Source: JACPHD01 sp964431805
GTDB taxonomy: Bacteria; Patescibacteriota; Patescibacteriia; Patescibacteriales; GWC2-42-12
DNA: 64,000 nt
Direction: 5' to 3'
Assembly: GCA_964431805.1 (NCBI GenBank)
Contig: CAYSKV010000002.1
Location: forward strand, 1 to 64,000
The position numbers were made by a program, and so were the translations under genes. The stretch's first letter is position 1. Each line of letters begins with the position of its first letter. Shown piece after piece: positions 46,382 to 55,606 of this stretch. Under the pieces are notes generated by a model, which was not told the DNA's origin, did not search any database, and saw only the letters and a list, made by a program, of their open reading frames with translations.

Positions 46382-49252
46382 ATGTCCAACTCAATCAAAA
46401 TTAAAGGTGCTCGCGTTCATAATTTAAAAAATATTGACATAGAAATTCCACGCGATAAATTAGTGGTTTTAACCGGCTTATCCGGTTCGGGAAAATCGTC
46501 TTTGGCTTTTGATACTATTTATGCCGAAGGCCAACGCCGTTACGTTGAATCTTTATCCGCTTACGCCCGACAATTTATCGGCCAAATGAATAAACCTGAC
46601 GTTGATTCTATTGACGGTTTATCGCCGGCTATTTCCATTGACCAAAAATCAACTTCGCATAACCCTCGCTCAACCGTCGGCACGATTACCGAAATTTACG
46701 ATTATTTACGCCTGCTTTATGCTCGCATCGGCGTGCCTCATTGTCCGACTTGCGGTGACAAAATTAAACCCATGTCGATTGATGAAATTATCAGCCAAAT
46801 TACCGCTGGCTTCCTAAATCAAAATATTATAATTTTAGCCCCTTTAATTAAAGATAAAAAAGGAGAACACAAAGGTTTATTAGACGGCGTAGCTAAAGCC
46901 GGCTACTCTCGCTTAAGATATGACAAGGTTATTTATTCTTTAGAAGAAGTTCGTGATTTAAATGTTGACAAACAAAAAAAACATAATGTAGAAATCGTGA
47001 TTGACCGATTAACTGTTAGTAAAGACAAAGAAGATTTGGCGCGATTAACCGAGAGCGTGGAAAAAGCTTTGGAATTAGGTAACGGTCTAGTTACAGTTTC
47101 CGCCTCTCTTATAAAAAACGAACAAAAAGAATTAAATCGCGAAATTACTTTTTCTAAACTTTCCGCCTGTTCTAAATGCGGCATTAATCTGCCAGAACTT
47201 GAACCGCGCAATTTCTCTTTTAATTCACCGCATGGCGCTTGCCCTGACTGCTCTGGATTAGGCACAAAATTAGAAATTGACCCAAAATTAATTATTAATT
47301 ATAATTTAACCTTAGCTCAAGGCGCAATTAGGCCCTGGGCTCATAGCACGGCTGGCGGACAAGGCTGGATGATGCGTATCTTAGGAACGGTTGCTGAGGC
47401 TCAAGGCTTTGATTTAAATACTCCAATTAAAGATCTAACTAAAAAACAATTAGATATTGTGCTTTATGGTTCTGGCGAAAAAAACTATAACGTTGATTAT
47501 CAAAGCGACCGTTTTTCCGGCGAATTAACTACCGAATTTGAAGGCGTTATCCCTAATTTAGAACGTCGCTTTCAACAAACCGAATCAGATTATGTTAGAA
47601 AAGAAATTGAGCAATACATGAGAGTTTTAGTCTGCCCAACTTGCGGCGGCAAACGTTTAAAACCGGAAATGTTAGCCGTAAAAATTGCGGATATGTCAAT
47701 TTACGACATCTCGTCAAAAACTATTGACCAAGAAAAAAAATTCTTTAACGAACTAACTAATTCAAAAACAATTTCCGCGCGCGATAAAAAAATTGCTACT
47801 CAAATTTTAAAAGAAATTTGCGCTCGCTTAGATTTTTTATCTAACGTCGGTTTAGATTATCTAACTCTTGGAAGAACGGCGAATACTTTATCCGGTGGCG
47901 AAGCTCAACGCATTAGATTGGCTACGCAAATCGGCTCGGCTTTAATGGGCGTAATTTATATTTTAGATGAACCATCTATCGGTTTACATCAGCGAGACAA
48001 TAATAAATTAATCGGCACGCTTAAAAAACTGCGCGACTTAGGCAATACCGTAATTGTAGTTGAACATGACGAAGCGACTATGCTAGAAGCTGACTGGCTG
48101 GTTGATATCGGCCCAGGCGCTGGCGAGCATGGCGGTCAAATCGTAGCTCAAGGCACGCCGCTAACCATAAAGAAAAACGCTAAATCTTTAACCGGGCAAT
48201 ACCTAAACGGAAAAAAATTTATTCCGGCGCCGGTTCAATATCGCGCTGGCAGCGGTAAAAAATTAACTATTATAAAAGCGAGTGAGCATAATCTAAAAAA
48301 TATTGACGTAGAATTTCCTTTGGGCATGCTTATCGCCATAACCGGCGTTTCCGGATCAGGTAAATCAACTTTAATGACCGACATTTTAGCTAACGCCCTA
48401 AACCAAAAACTTTACCGCGCTAAACAAGTACCAGGTAAACACGAAGCAATTAAAGGCTTGGAAAATATTGATAAAGTAATCAATATTGATCAATCGCCTA
48501 TTGGTCGAACGCCGCGTTCTAATCCGGCGACTTATACCGGCGCCTTTACACCGATTCGGGATTTATTTGCCTCTCTGCCTGAAGCTAAAATCAGAGGTTA
48601 TAAAACTGGGCGTTTTTCTTTTAACGTTCCTGGCGGACGTTGTGAAGCTTGCGGTGGCGACGGTATGGTTAAAATAGAAATGCAATTTTTACCCGATGTT
48701 TATGTTGAATGCGAAGTCTGCCACGGTAAAAGATATAATAAAGAAGCTCTAGAAATTCATTACAAAGAAAAAAATATTTCTGACGTTTTAAATATGACGG
48801 TTGAAGAGGGTTTGGAATTTTTTAAAAATATCCCGGCGATTGAACAAAAACTTTTTACTTTAAACCAAGTTGGTTTAAGCTATGTTAAACTCGGACAATC
48901 CGCCACTACTTTATCCGGCGGCGAAGCGCAAAGAGTAAAATTAGCGACCGAACTATCCCGCCGTGCTACCGGAAAAACTTTATATATTCTTGATGAACCA
49001 ACGACCGGCTTGCATTTTGATGATATTAAAAAACTTCTACATGTTTTAAATCAATTAGTTGATAAAGGCAACACAGTTTTAATTATTGAACATAATTTAG
49101 ATGTTATTAAATCAGTTGATTGGATAATTGATCTCGGGCCAGAAGGCGGCGACAAAGGCGGCGAAATCGTGGCCCAAGGCACACCTCGACAAGTTGCCAA
49201 TAACAAGAAATCATATACTGGCCAATATTTATCTAAAGTACTCAAAAAATAA
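46382..49252 (+). CDS. uvrA: excinuclease ABC subunit A
   Basis: The damage-recognition ATPase of nucleotide excision repair. It works as a dimer that loads UvrB. Two ABC-type ATPase modules are complete: Walker A GLSGSGKSS (32-40) and GVSGSGKST (~658-666), signature motifs TLSGGEAQRIRLA and TLSGGEAQRVKLA, and Walker B ILDEPSIGLHQRD and ILDEPTTGLHFDD. Zinc modules are present: CPTCGDKIKP in the first half, CSKCGINL with CPDCSGLG, and the long insertion CEACGGDGMVKIEMQFLPD with CEVCHGKRY. The 956-residue length is normal. It is a single-gene unit with its own promoter and no neighbouring uvrB here. Confidence 0.98.
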   Translation: MSNSIKIKGARVHNLKNIDIEIPRDKLVVLTGLSGSGKSSLAFDTIYAEGQRRYVESLSAYARQFIGQMNKPDVDSIDGLSPAISIDQKSTSHNPRSTVGTITEIYDYLRLLYARIGVPHCPTCGDKIKPMSIDEIISQITAGFLNQNIIILAPLIKDKKGEHKGLLDGVAKAGYSRLRYDKVIYSLEEVRDLNVDKQKKHNVEIVIDRLTVSKDKEDLARLTESVEKALELGNGLVTVSASLIKNEQKELNREITFSKLSACSKCGINLPELEPRNFSFNSPHGACPDCSGLGTKLEIDPKLIINYNLTLAQGAIRPWAHSTAGGQGWMMRILGTVAEAQGFDLNTPIKDLTKKQLDIVLYGSGEKNYNVDYQSDRFSGELTTEFEGVIPNLERRFQQTESDYVRKEIEQYMRVLVCPTCGGKRLKPEMLAVKIADMSIYDISSKTIDQEKKFFNELTNSKTISARDKKIATQILKEICARLDFLSNVGLDYLTLGRTANTLSGGEAQRIRLATQIGSALMGVIYILDEPSIGLHQRDNNKLIGTLKKLRDLGNTVIVVEHDEATMLEADWLVDIGPGAGEHGGQIVAQGTPLTIKKNAKSLTGQYLNGKKFIPAPVQYRAGSGKKLTIIKASEHNLKNIDVEFPLGMLIAITGVSGSGKSTLMTDILANALNQKLYRAKQVPGKHEAIKGLENIDKVINIDQSPIGRTPRSNPATYTGAFTPIRDLFASLPEAKIRGYKTGRFSFNVPGGRCEACGGDGMVKIEMQFLPDVYVECEVCHGKRYNKEALEIHYKEKNISDVLNMTVEEGLEFFKNIPAIEQKLFTLNQVGLSYVKLGQSATTLSGGEAQRVKLATELSRRATGKTLYILDEPTTGLHFDDIKKLLHVLNQLVDKGNTVLIIEHNLDVIKSVDWIIDLGPEGGDKGGEIVAQGTPRQVANNKKSYTGQYLSKVLKK

Positions 49253-49282
49253 AAATTACACTGGGTAATATTTAATAAAAAT

Positions 49283-49320
49283 TCTAAAAAAATAAGCTTC
49301 TTTTTTAAAAAAAGAAGCTT
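49283..49320 (-). terminator. A/T-rich hairpin terminator between uvrA and the structured RNA
   Basis: AAGCTTCTTTTTT (49294-49306) pairs with AAAAAAGAAGCTT (49308-49320). On the minus strand it is followed by ATTTTTTTAG. On the plus strand the tail is only TAATGTTTT, so it can act both ways but is stronger for minus-strand transcripts. Confidence 0.75.
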
Positions 49321-49767
49321 TAATGTTTTGGCGAGGAGCCCCTACTAAAAGAAGTTGTGGAGCAAAGCTTAACGAGTAGGAAAAGCGATGCCTTCTTAAG
49401 ACAGTAGAGACCCCTCAAAATTTTTAGGGAAGGAGCCTGCTGCTGAAAGGACTGTGGTGAAACCCTTTGCCGGGGAAAGCCACAAAATACAGCAGACTCC
49501 TTAAAATTCAGCGCGCCTAAGGCAGTTAGGCTATATTATAATCAGGGGTTAATAAGGGGTTATTATGATGATTATAATAATTACCGAATTTTTTATTTGG
49601 TTAAACGGCTGGTCTGGCGGCTTCATGGCAAACCGCCAGACCGAACAGCATATTACGCCGCACCACAAAAGATTCTATCGCTGCAGAAGGTGGTTGGTTA
49701 GACCATGCGCGTTACCCGTTACGCGCGGACAGCAACAGAACCCCACCCATTAAAAGATCAATATTAA
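49318..49767. ncRNA. candidate large structured RNA (strand undecided)
   Basis: About 440 bases between uvrA and the ATPase gene with no convincing protein. Ends pair: CTTTAATG (49318-49325) with CATTAAAAG (49748-49756, one bulge). Domain 1: GAGG/CCTC (49333/49413), CTACT/AGTAG (49342/49403), AAGAAG/CTTCTT (49349/49392). Domain 2: AAGGAG/CTCCTT (49430/49497), CTGCTG/CAGCAG (49437/49490), TGTGG/CCACA (49453/49480), CCC/GGG (49463/49472). Then GCCTAA/TTAGGC (49515-49531), a perfect 10-bp hairpin (49611-49620/49633-49642) and GCGCGT/ACGCGC near 49710. A consensus minus-strand promoter (49774-49801) and the minus-strand terminator (49283-49320) bound it; A-rich loops favour the plus strand. It has no tRNA-like end and no RNase P core box, so I could not assign it to tmRNA, RNase P, SRP or 6S RNA. 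Confidence 0.6.
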
Positions 49768-49773
49768 TTTAAA

Positions 49774-49801
49774 ATAATACTCTATATACGCCTTTTGTCA
49801 A
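49774..49801 (-). promoter_or_regulatory. consensus promoter reading into the structured RNA region
   Basis: Minus-strand TTGACA (49796-49801), a 16-base spacer and TATTAT (49774-49779). It begins 3 bp after the ATPase stop codon, too late to serve that operon, so it implies a separate transcript starting near 49767. Confidence 0.65.
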
Positions 49802-49803
49802 TA

Positions 49804-51147
49804 CTATCTATAAAATAACAAAAAATACGTAAGCGGCATTATATTAATGCCGTTTTTATTTTCCAGCTTATCCTTAGTAATAATTATGCCTTTTTTAAAT
49901 CCAGCTTGTTTAAAAATATTAAAATCCGCTTGGCTAATTTCTTGATTATACCTAATTAAGATGGGTGTGACATTTTCTCCCTGCTTAACTAAAAAATTTA
50001 TTTCTTTCTTTTTAATATTATCGCGCCAATAATTTATTTTTATTTCTTCATTTTTAATTAATTGACTAAAAATTACATTTTCCACTAAAGCGGCAAAAAC
50101 TTGATTATTATGCAAGCGTTCTCGCGCTAATTTATAATAATTAAGCGAACCGTGAGTATAAGAATAAAAAAGCCAAAAAATAAATGGATCTTGAAAATAA
50201 ACTTTTTTGGCTTTACGACTCCCCGCGGAGTCGTCAGCCTGAAAAACTGTTTTAACCGTAAACATTGATTCTAAAATATTTAAATACTCAGCCACGGTTA
50301 GATGAGTTTTAGCTTTGGTTTTATGAGTTAAAGTTTTATAACCTAGGGGCTGGCCTAAATTTAAAATTAATTTTTCCATTATTTGCCTAGTTAAAATTAT
50401 ATCACGGCCTAATTCAGCCACATAAGTTAAAAACCAATGCAAAAAACTACTATAAATATTTTGCCTGATAGTTCCATTCTCTTTATAATCATTAATAGCG
50501 GAAATAAAACCTCCGGTTAAAAGATAAATATCTAAATAATATTCAAGTTTATGTTGGGATTTTAAATAATTTTCTTGGTTTAAATTTTTAAAAATCCCCG
50601 GATTGATTAAATTAATAAATTCGCCAAAAGTTAAAGTGCTTATAGTTATATTTTTAACATAGCTAACTTTAATTTTAGCATCAATAAAAGACGAGGAAGA
50701 TAAAATAACCGTTGTGTTAATTAATTTGCCAGCTCTAATTAAATAATCTATGCCTTTCTGCCAATTTTTTATCATGGTAATTTCATCGATAAAAATATAA
50801 TGTCGCGCCTTACTTTCCGCCTTTGAATTTAAAAATAACTTAATCATTTCGTTAAGCTGCTCATAGCTATCAAGATTATGGCAAGAATAAAAAAAGATAT
50901 TATTCGGATTAACCTTATCTTCTTCAATTAATTTTTTAATAGCCAACTTTAATAAAGTGGTTTTACCGGCGCCCTTAACTCCGCAAAAACAATAACGTTC
51001 ATCTTTATCTAAATTAATCTTATCTAAAACTGCTGGTTGCCATTTTAAAATTTGACGTTCATATTGTTCAATCACTGGATCAAACTTTAAATTTTCGCCG
51101 CGCCACCAAGTATTTTGAATAGAAAGTAATTCTAAATTTAAATCCAT
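49804..51147 (-). CDS. AAA+ ATPase of the AAA_14/DUF4143 type (447 aa)
   Basis: Walker A is GVKGAGKTT (56-64) and the Walker B region is HYIFIDEITMI (~133-143). After it the arginine-finger region is followed by the DUF4143-type C-terminal domain (~225-440) with the FIFWLFYSYTHGSLNYY segment and a PD-(D/E)XK-like tail (INYWRDNIKKKEINFLV). Members are common, often laterally transferred, and of unclear function. It is the last gene of the seven-gene valS operon, 14 bp after the dedA-like gene. A perfect hairpin of 20 bp (50215-50234) is translated in frame as DDSAGSRK at ~304-311. That insertion is unlike its surroundings and is probably a repeat element. Confidence 0.85.
   Translation of the reverse strand: MDLNLELLSIQNTWWRGENLKFDPVIEQYERQILKWQPAVLDKINLDKDERYCFCGVKGAGKTTLLKLAIKKLIEEDKVNPNNIFFYSCHNLDSYEQLNEMIKLFLNSKAESKARHYIFIDEITMIKNWQKGIDYLIRAGKLINTTVILSSSSFIDAKIKVSYVKNITISTLTFGEFINLINPGIFKNLNQENYLKSQHKLEYYLDIYLLTGGFISAINDYKENGTIRQNIYSSFLHWFLTYVAELGRDIILTRQIMEKLILNLGQPLGYKTLTHKTKAKTHLTVAEYLNILESMFTVKTVFQADDSAGSRKAKKVYFQDPFIFWLFYSYTHGSLNYYKLARERLHNNQVFAALVENVIFSQLIKNEEIKINYWRDNIKKKEINFLVKQGENVTPILIRYNQEISQADFNIFKQAGFKKGIIITKDKLENKNGINIMPLTYFLLFYR
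50215..50234. repeat. short palindrome translated as DDSAGS inside the ATPase gene
   Basis: ACGACTCC and GGAGTCGT are perfect 8-bp inverted arms with a 4-base CCGC loop. It is GC-rich in an AT-rich gene and is read without a stop. Confidence 0.65.
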
Positions 51148-51161
51148 ATATTAAATTAACT

Positions 51162-51776
51162 TTATTTTATTTCATTCTTGATATGTCTTCTAATATACCA
51201 AGCTGCTCCTAATAATATAACTATTACGATAACAAAATCAAATCTATGAAAGTAAACTCCGAGCGTATCCCAATTATCACCTAATTTTTTGCCAACATAA
51301 GCTAAAGCATAACACCACGGCAAAGAACCTAAAAAAGTATAAACAACAAACTTTGTAAAATTCATTTTAGCGATACCAGCCGGTAAAGATATAAAAGTAC
51401 GCACTACTGGCAAAAGGCGTGATAAAAAAATCGCGCTTGAACCGTATTTATTAAAAAATTTATCGGCTAAATCAAGGTCACGTCTTGAAACTAAAATATA
51501 TCTACCGTATTTTTCAATAAATAAACGTCCGCCATAAATACCAATCACATAAGCCACAATTGAACCGACTACGCAACCTAAGGCTCCGGCCAAAGTAACA
51601 CCAAGCAAACTAAATCTACCCTGAGCCACCAAAAATCCAGCGAACGGCATAATTATTTCCGAAGGTAAAGGTATGCAAGCGCTTTCAATCGCCATCATTA
51701 AACCAACGCCGAAATAACCGAGCGTTGAAATAATATTAACCACAAAATGTGTCACCAAGTTTATAATGAAGCTCAT
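51162..51776 (-). CDS. DedA family membrane protein (204 aa)
   Basis: The DedA/SNARE-associated Golgi domain: an ESACIPLPSEIIMPFAGFL re-entrant segment (~31-49), an IGYxxG-like IGIYGGRLFIEKYGRY helix, and the FLSRLLPVVRTFISLPAGIAKM amphipathic stretch (~118-138) with conserved Arg residues. Four to five hydrophobic helices in total. DedA proteins are now linked to phospholipid or polyprenyl-phosphate flipping; an undecaprenyl-phosphate role would fit the nearby murI and lytic transglycosylase genes. It is 16 bp after argS in the same operon. Length is normal. Confidence 0.9.
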   Translation of the reverse strand: MSFIINLVTHFVVNIISTLGYFGVGLMMAIESACIPLPSEIIMPFAGFLVAQGRFSLLGVTLAGALGCVVGSIVAYVIGIYGGRLFIEKYGRYILVSRRDLDLADKFFNKYGSSAIFLSRLLPVVRTFISLPAGIAKMNFTKFVVYTFLGSLPWCYALAYVGKKLGDNWDTLGVYFHRFDFVIVIVILLGAAWYIRRHIKNEIK

Positions 51777-51792
51777 TAATTTAAATTTAATT

Positions 51793-53526
51793 TTACATCT
51801 CCTCCATCGTCTCTATACCTAATAAATCCAAACCATTTTTTAATATTTGCTCAACCGCCATAATTAAAACTAATCTAGCTTGTCTAATTTCAATTTTAGC
51901 TTTTAAAACCGGCACCGCATGATAATAATCATTTAGTTCCTGGGCTAATTCAAATAAATATTTAGTAATTTCCGCTGGATCATAATTTTTTCCAGCCGTC
52001 ATTACAATTTCCGGATACTTAGCTAATTTATTTATTAACTCTAATTCTTTAGGCTCGGATAAATTTTTAAAATCAATTGATTTTCCCTGCTCTCGCGATG
52101 CGAAGCAGGACAAGAATTTTTTAATTTCAGCTTTGCGCAAAATGCTTTGTATCCTAGCGCTGGTATATTGTAAATAGGCCGCCGTATAACCGTCAAAACG
52201 CAAGGCTTGATTAATATCAAAAGTAATTACTTTATTGGCGCCAACTTTAAGCATCTCGAATTTTAAAGCGCCATTAACTATTTTATTTACCGTTTCATTA
52301 ATTTTTTTCTCACTCCAATTTTTATGCCGTTTTTTAGTTTCGCTCATAGCTTTTTTAAAAGCTTGGATACGTAAATCTTCGTAGGTTATAACATTGCCGG
52401 TGCGTGACGACATCATACCATCAGGCAATTTAACAAACTCATAACCTAAATGTTTCATTTCTTTCTTATAACCTAACAACTCTAAAATTTTAAATAGTTG
52501 TTTAAAATATAAACTTTGTCTAACGTCAACTACGTAAATTGATTTATCAATTTTATATTTTTTAAATTTTTCCTCGGCTAACGGCAAATCGGCCACCGGA
52601 TATAAAGCCGTGCCGTCGCCTCTTAATATAACGAGTACGCCTAAATCATATTTATTTAAATCAGCGATAACCGCGCCTTGGCTTTTTATAAAAAAATGCT
52701 TGGCATAAAGCTTAGCTACCATATCTAAGCCCTTATCTATGGTTTCGCTTTCATAAAAAATATGTTCAAATTTAACATCCAATTCTTTATAAATCTTATT
52801 AAAACCATCAATACTCCATTTTCTGGTCTTTTGCCAGGCTTTATAATTCGCTCCACTTTTCCCTTCAATCTTTTTCATAATTTCCGCTACTTCAGTTTTA
52901 GCGGTTTCATTATTTTCTAATTCCTGGCAAGCGCGAACATAAACTTTGCCTAAAAAATAACCTTTATTTAAGGGTAATTTTTCTTTTTTAAAAAATTTAT
53001 CTAATGCCCATAAAGTTTTTGCCGCATGAATGCCAAAATCATTAATATAAGAAACCGGAATGGCTTTATAACCGTTAGCGTTTAAAATTTTAGTAATCGC
53101 GTCGCCATAACAAATATTTCGTAAATGCCCAACATGATATTCTTTGTGCGTATTGGCGTTAGAAAATTCAATCATGGCTTTTTTATTCTGACCAACATTA
53201 TTTATGCCATACTTATTTTTATTTTTTAATATATCTTCAATTACGCCCTGCGCTAGTTTAGCTTTATTAAAAGTAAAATTTAAAAATGGGCCAACAGCTT
53301 TAATCGCTATTACCGTATCATTCATTTTAATTCTGCCAACTAAAAACTCGCCGACTTCTACGGCGGTTTTATTAAGTTCTCTAGCTAAATTAAAGCAAGG
53401 CAAACTCAAATCGCCGAACGCCGGATTTGGCGGATAAACTAAATCGGATGCCTTAATTATTTTCTTTTTTAAAGCCTCATTAATCGCATCAGCAATATTT
53501 TGTTTTATTTTATCTAAAGCAGACAT
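51793..53526 (-). CDS. argS: arginyl-tRNA synthetase
   Basis: A class I synthetase that charges tRNA-Arg. The N-terminal Add1 domain (~1-90) is followed by the HIGH-type motif HVGH (131-134) in the context NTHKEYHVGHLRN. The second signature is DGMMSSRTGN, which lacks the Lys of KMSKS, as in many ArgRS. The all-helical DALR anticodon-binding domain ends the protein. The length of 577 aa is normal. Residues ~470-482 (FLSCFASREQGK) are encoded by a palindromic insertion (52085-52114) in the anticodon-binding domain. It is 3 bp from murI and co-transcribed. Confidence 0.96.
   Translation of the reverse strand: MSALDKIKQNIADAINEALKKKIIKASDLVYPPNPAFGDLSLPCFNLARELNKTAVEVGEFLVGRIKMNDTVIAIKAVGPFLNFTFNKAKLAQGVIEDILKNKNKYGINNVGQNKKAMIEFSNANTHKEYHVGHLRNICYGDAITKILNANGYKAIPVSYINDFGIHAAKTLWALDKFFKKEKLPLNKGYFLGKVYVRACQELENNETAKTEVAEIMKKIEGKSGANYKAWQKTRKWSIDGFNKIYKELDVKFEHIFYESETIDKGLDMVAKLYAKHFFIKSQGAVIADLNKYDLGVLVILRGDGTALYPVADLPLAEEKFKKYKIDKSIYVVDVRQSLYFKQLFKILELLGYKKEMKHLGYEFVKLPDGMMSSRTGNVITYEDLRIQAFKKAMSETKKRHKNWSEKKINETVNKIVNGALKFEMLKVGANKVITFDINQALRFDGYTAAYLQYTSARIQSILRKAEIKKFLSCFASREQGKSIDFKNLSEPKELELINKLAKYPEIVMTAGKNYDPAEITKYLFELAQELNDYYHAVPVLKAKIEIRQARLVLIMAVEQILKNGLDLLGIETMEEM
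52085..52114. repeat. palindromic element, CCCTGC/GCAGG family, inside argS
   Basis: CCTGCT/AGCAGG arms with an inner TCGC/GCGA stem and GAT loop, ending in GGACAAG. It has the same ends and T-rich flanks as 17853-17873. Translated as LSCFASREQGK. Confidence 0.75.
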
Positions 53527-53529
53527 AAT

Positions 53530-54336
53530 TTATAAAATAACTTTTTTAACTTCTTTCAGTTCTCTTCCTAAAAACTTTTTCCCTAATTCTTTAAATTTTT
53601 TAACATCATCGGTCGTATAAAAAACTAATTTTTTATTTTTCTCTAATTTTTTTTCAATTTCCTCGTGCCGTTTTAAATAATTTACTAACTTTCCCGCCAT
53701 GACGAGCACTGGATTAACTATTTTAACTCTTTTTCCCATAAAAGAAGAAATATGGCGTTCCAGCGTTGGATAATGCGTGCAACCTAGAATTAATGTATCA
53801 ATTTGCTTCACTTTTAATGGCCGTAAATATTTTTTTAAAATCATTTTAGTTTCAATCTTATCCGTCCAACCTTCCTCAATCAAAGGCACAAGTAAAGGGC
53901 AGGCCTGCTGATAAATTTCTAAATCGGCTCTTAGTTTTTTTAATTCTTTTTGATAAACTCCGGAATTAATTGTAATAGTCGTCCCAATAACGCCAAGTTT
54001 ATGACAATTGCTTAATTCTACTGCTGTTTCCACGGCTGGCACTACGACCCCCAGAACTCTCTTATCCGAATAAAATTTTGGTAAATACTCCTGCTGAATT
54101 CGCCTTAAAGCTTTAACCGAAACCGTATTACAAGCTAAAATTATTAATTCGCAACCCTGTTTAAATAAAAAATCAATCGCTTGTTTTGTATATTCATAAA
54201 TTACTTCATCAGATTTATTGCCGTACGGAGCGCGCGCATTATCGCCTAAATAAATATAATTATAGCTAGGCAAAACACGTAAAAATTCTTTTAAGACGGT
54301 TAAGCCGCCAAATCCTGAATCAAAAACTCCAATCAT
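53530..54336 (-). CDS. murI: glutamate racemase
   Basis: Makes D-glutamate for peptidoglycan. The signatures are DSGFGGLTVL (6-15), GDNARAPYGNKS (31-42), the first catalytic Cys in ACNTVS (C69) and the second in GCTHYPTL (~183-190). The length of 268 aa is normal. It lies 5 bp after tyrS and 3 bp before argS in the seven-gene operon, beside a lytic transglycosylase gene, so wall synthesis and remodelling functions share this transcript with translation enzymes. Presence of a racemase implies that this organism makes its own wall. Confidence 0.97.
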   Translation of the reverse strand: MIGVFDSGFGGLTVLKEFLRVLPSYNYIYLGDNARAPYGNKSDEVIYEYTKQAIDFLFKQGCELIILACNTVSVKALRRIQQEYLPKFYSDKRVLGVVVPAVETAVELSNCHKLGVIGTTITINSGVYQKELKKLRADLEIYQQACPLLVPLIEEGWTDKIETKMILKKYLRPLKVKQIDTLILGCTHYPTLERHISSFMGKRVKIVNPVLVMAGKLVNYLKRHEEIEKKLEKNKKLVFYTTDDVKKFKELGKKFLGRELKEVKKVIL

Positions 54337-54341
54337 AAAAT

Positions 54342-55571
54342 CTACTTTAAAATTACTTTAACAAATCCTCTTTTACCTTTTTGCAATAGCACGCCCTGTT
54401 TTGTAATTTCAATTTTTGTATTTATATCTTTTATAATATTTCCATCTACTTTAACTGCACCCTGCTCTACAAGTCTCCTGGCTTCACTTTTGCTCTGAAC
54501 CAATTTTGATTCAACTAATAAATTTAATATATTTTTTCCTAATATTAAATTAACCTTTTCCGGAATTATTATTTCGATAGGTTTGTCGGGCGCTTCTTTT
54601 TTCTGCACAGTCTTTACAAAATATTCCTCAGCAGCCGCGACCTTTTTCTCGCCATGATTAATTTTTGTTATTTCATAAGCCAAACGCATTTTTATATCAC
54701 GCGGATTTAATCCTTTTTTAATTTGCTCGACTATACCCTTAACTTCGGCTGATGACAAATTAGTGCATAATTCTAAACCAGCTTCAAGTACTCCATCCGG
54801 CCAGGACATAACCTGCCCATACATATTTTCCGGCGTTTCGTCCAAATTAACAATATTACCTTCAGTCTTGCCCATTTTCTTGCCGCTAGCATCAACTAAT
54901 AATTTCATAGTCAAAACAAACTTTTCTTTGTTTTTCATGGCTTTCATTAAATCGCGGCCGCAAAGCATATTAAATGTCTGATCATTGCCGCCGACTTCCA
55001 AATCAACATCCATAACTACGCTGTCATAAGCTTGCGCTACTGGATAGAGAAATTCATGTAAATAAATAGGCTTTTCTGCTTTTATTCTTTCTTGAAACAT
55101 ATCGCGAGCAAACATTTGTTGCGCCGTAAAATTAGAAGTCACTTCAATCAAATCTTTAAAACTTAATTTATCATGCCATTTACTGTTATACATTATTTTA
55201 GCCGGATTAGCGCCGCTAAATTTTATATAAGCGCTGGCTTGTTTTTTATAATTTTTTGCGTTAGCCAAAACTTCTTTACGAGTTAATTTTTTTCTGGCCG
55301 CGGTTTTATCGGTCGGATCGCCGATCATACCAGTAAAATCACCGACTAAAAATATTATTTCATGCCCTAATTCTTGAAATTGACCTAATTTCATTAAAGA
55401 AATAGCGTTGCCGATATGTAAGGCCGGCGCACTTGGATCAAAACCGCAATAAATCTTAATTCTTTTTCCGGATAATAAAATTTTTTCAAAAGCTTCGCGA
55501 TTAGGATAAATATTTTCTACTCCGCGCATTAAAACTTCCTGAACTTTATTTTTATCGGTTATTATTTTCAT
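54342..55571 (-). CDS. tyrS: tyrosyl-tRNA synthetase
   Basis: A class I synthetase that charges tRNA-Tyr. The HIGH-type motif is HIGN (within DPSAPALHIGNAISL), the KMSKS-type motif is KKMGKTEGN, and the tail (~345-409) is an S4-like RNA-binding domain with RRLVEQGAVKVDG. The catalytic core shows DFTGMIGDPT and GGNDQTFNMLCGRDL. The length of 409 aa is normal. It is the only one of the five synthetase genes here without a palindromic insertion that I could see. It is 35 bp after the lytic transglycosylase gene. Confidence 0.97.
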   Translation of the reverse strand: MKIITDKNKVQEVLMRGVENIYPNREAFEKILLSGKRIKIYCGFDPSAPALHIGNAISLMKLGQFQELGHEIIFLVGDFTGMIGDPTDKTAARKKLTRKEVLANAKNYKKQASAYIKFSGANPAKIMYNSKWHDKLSFKDLIEVTSNFTAQQMFARDMFQERIKAEKPIYLHEFLYPVAQAYDSVVMDVDLEVGGNDQTFNMLCGRDLMKAMKNKEKFVLTMKLLVDASGKKMGKTEGNIVNLDETPENMYGQVMSWPDGVLEAGLELCTNLSSAEVKGIVEQIKKGLNPRDIKMRLAYEITKINHGEKKVAAAEEYFVKTVQKKEAPDKPIEIIIPEKVNLILGKNILNLLVESKLVQSKSEARRLVEQGAVKVDGNIIKDINTKIEITKQGVLLQKGKRGFVKVILK

Positions 55572-55606
55572 ATTTTTATTTAATATATTATATTTTGAAA
55601 GGTTAA

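Noticed and set aside
49565..49753. 62-codon open frame inside the structured RNA region
   Set aside because: It has a plausible GGGG before the ATG, but the translation runs through the perfect hairpin and other stems, has an odd composition and resembles no family. Structure explains the sequence better.
49318..49767. Identification of the structured region as tmRNA or RNase P RNA
   Set aside because: No tRNA-like acceptor or T arm, no tag reading frame, and no GAGGAAAGUC core box on either strand. A CAGAACCCC segment near 49735 alone is not enough.
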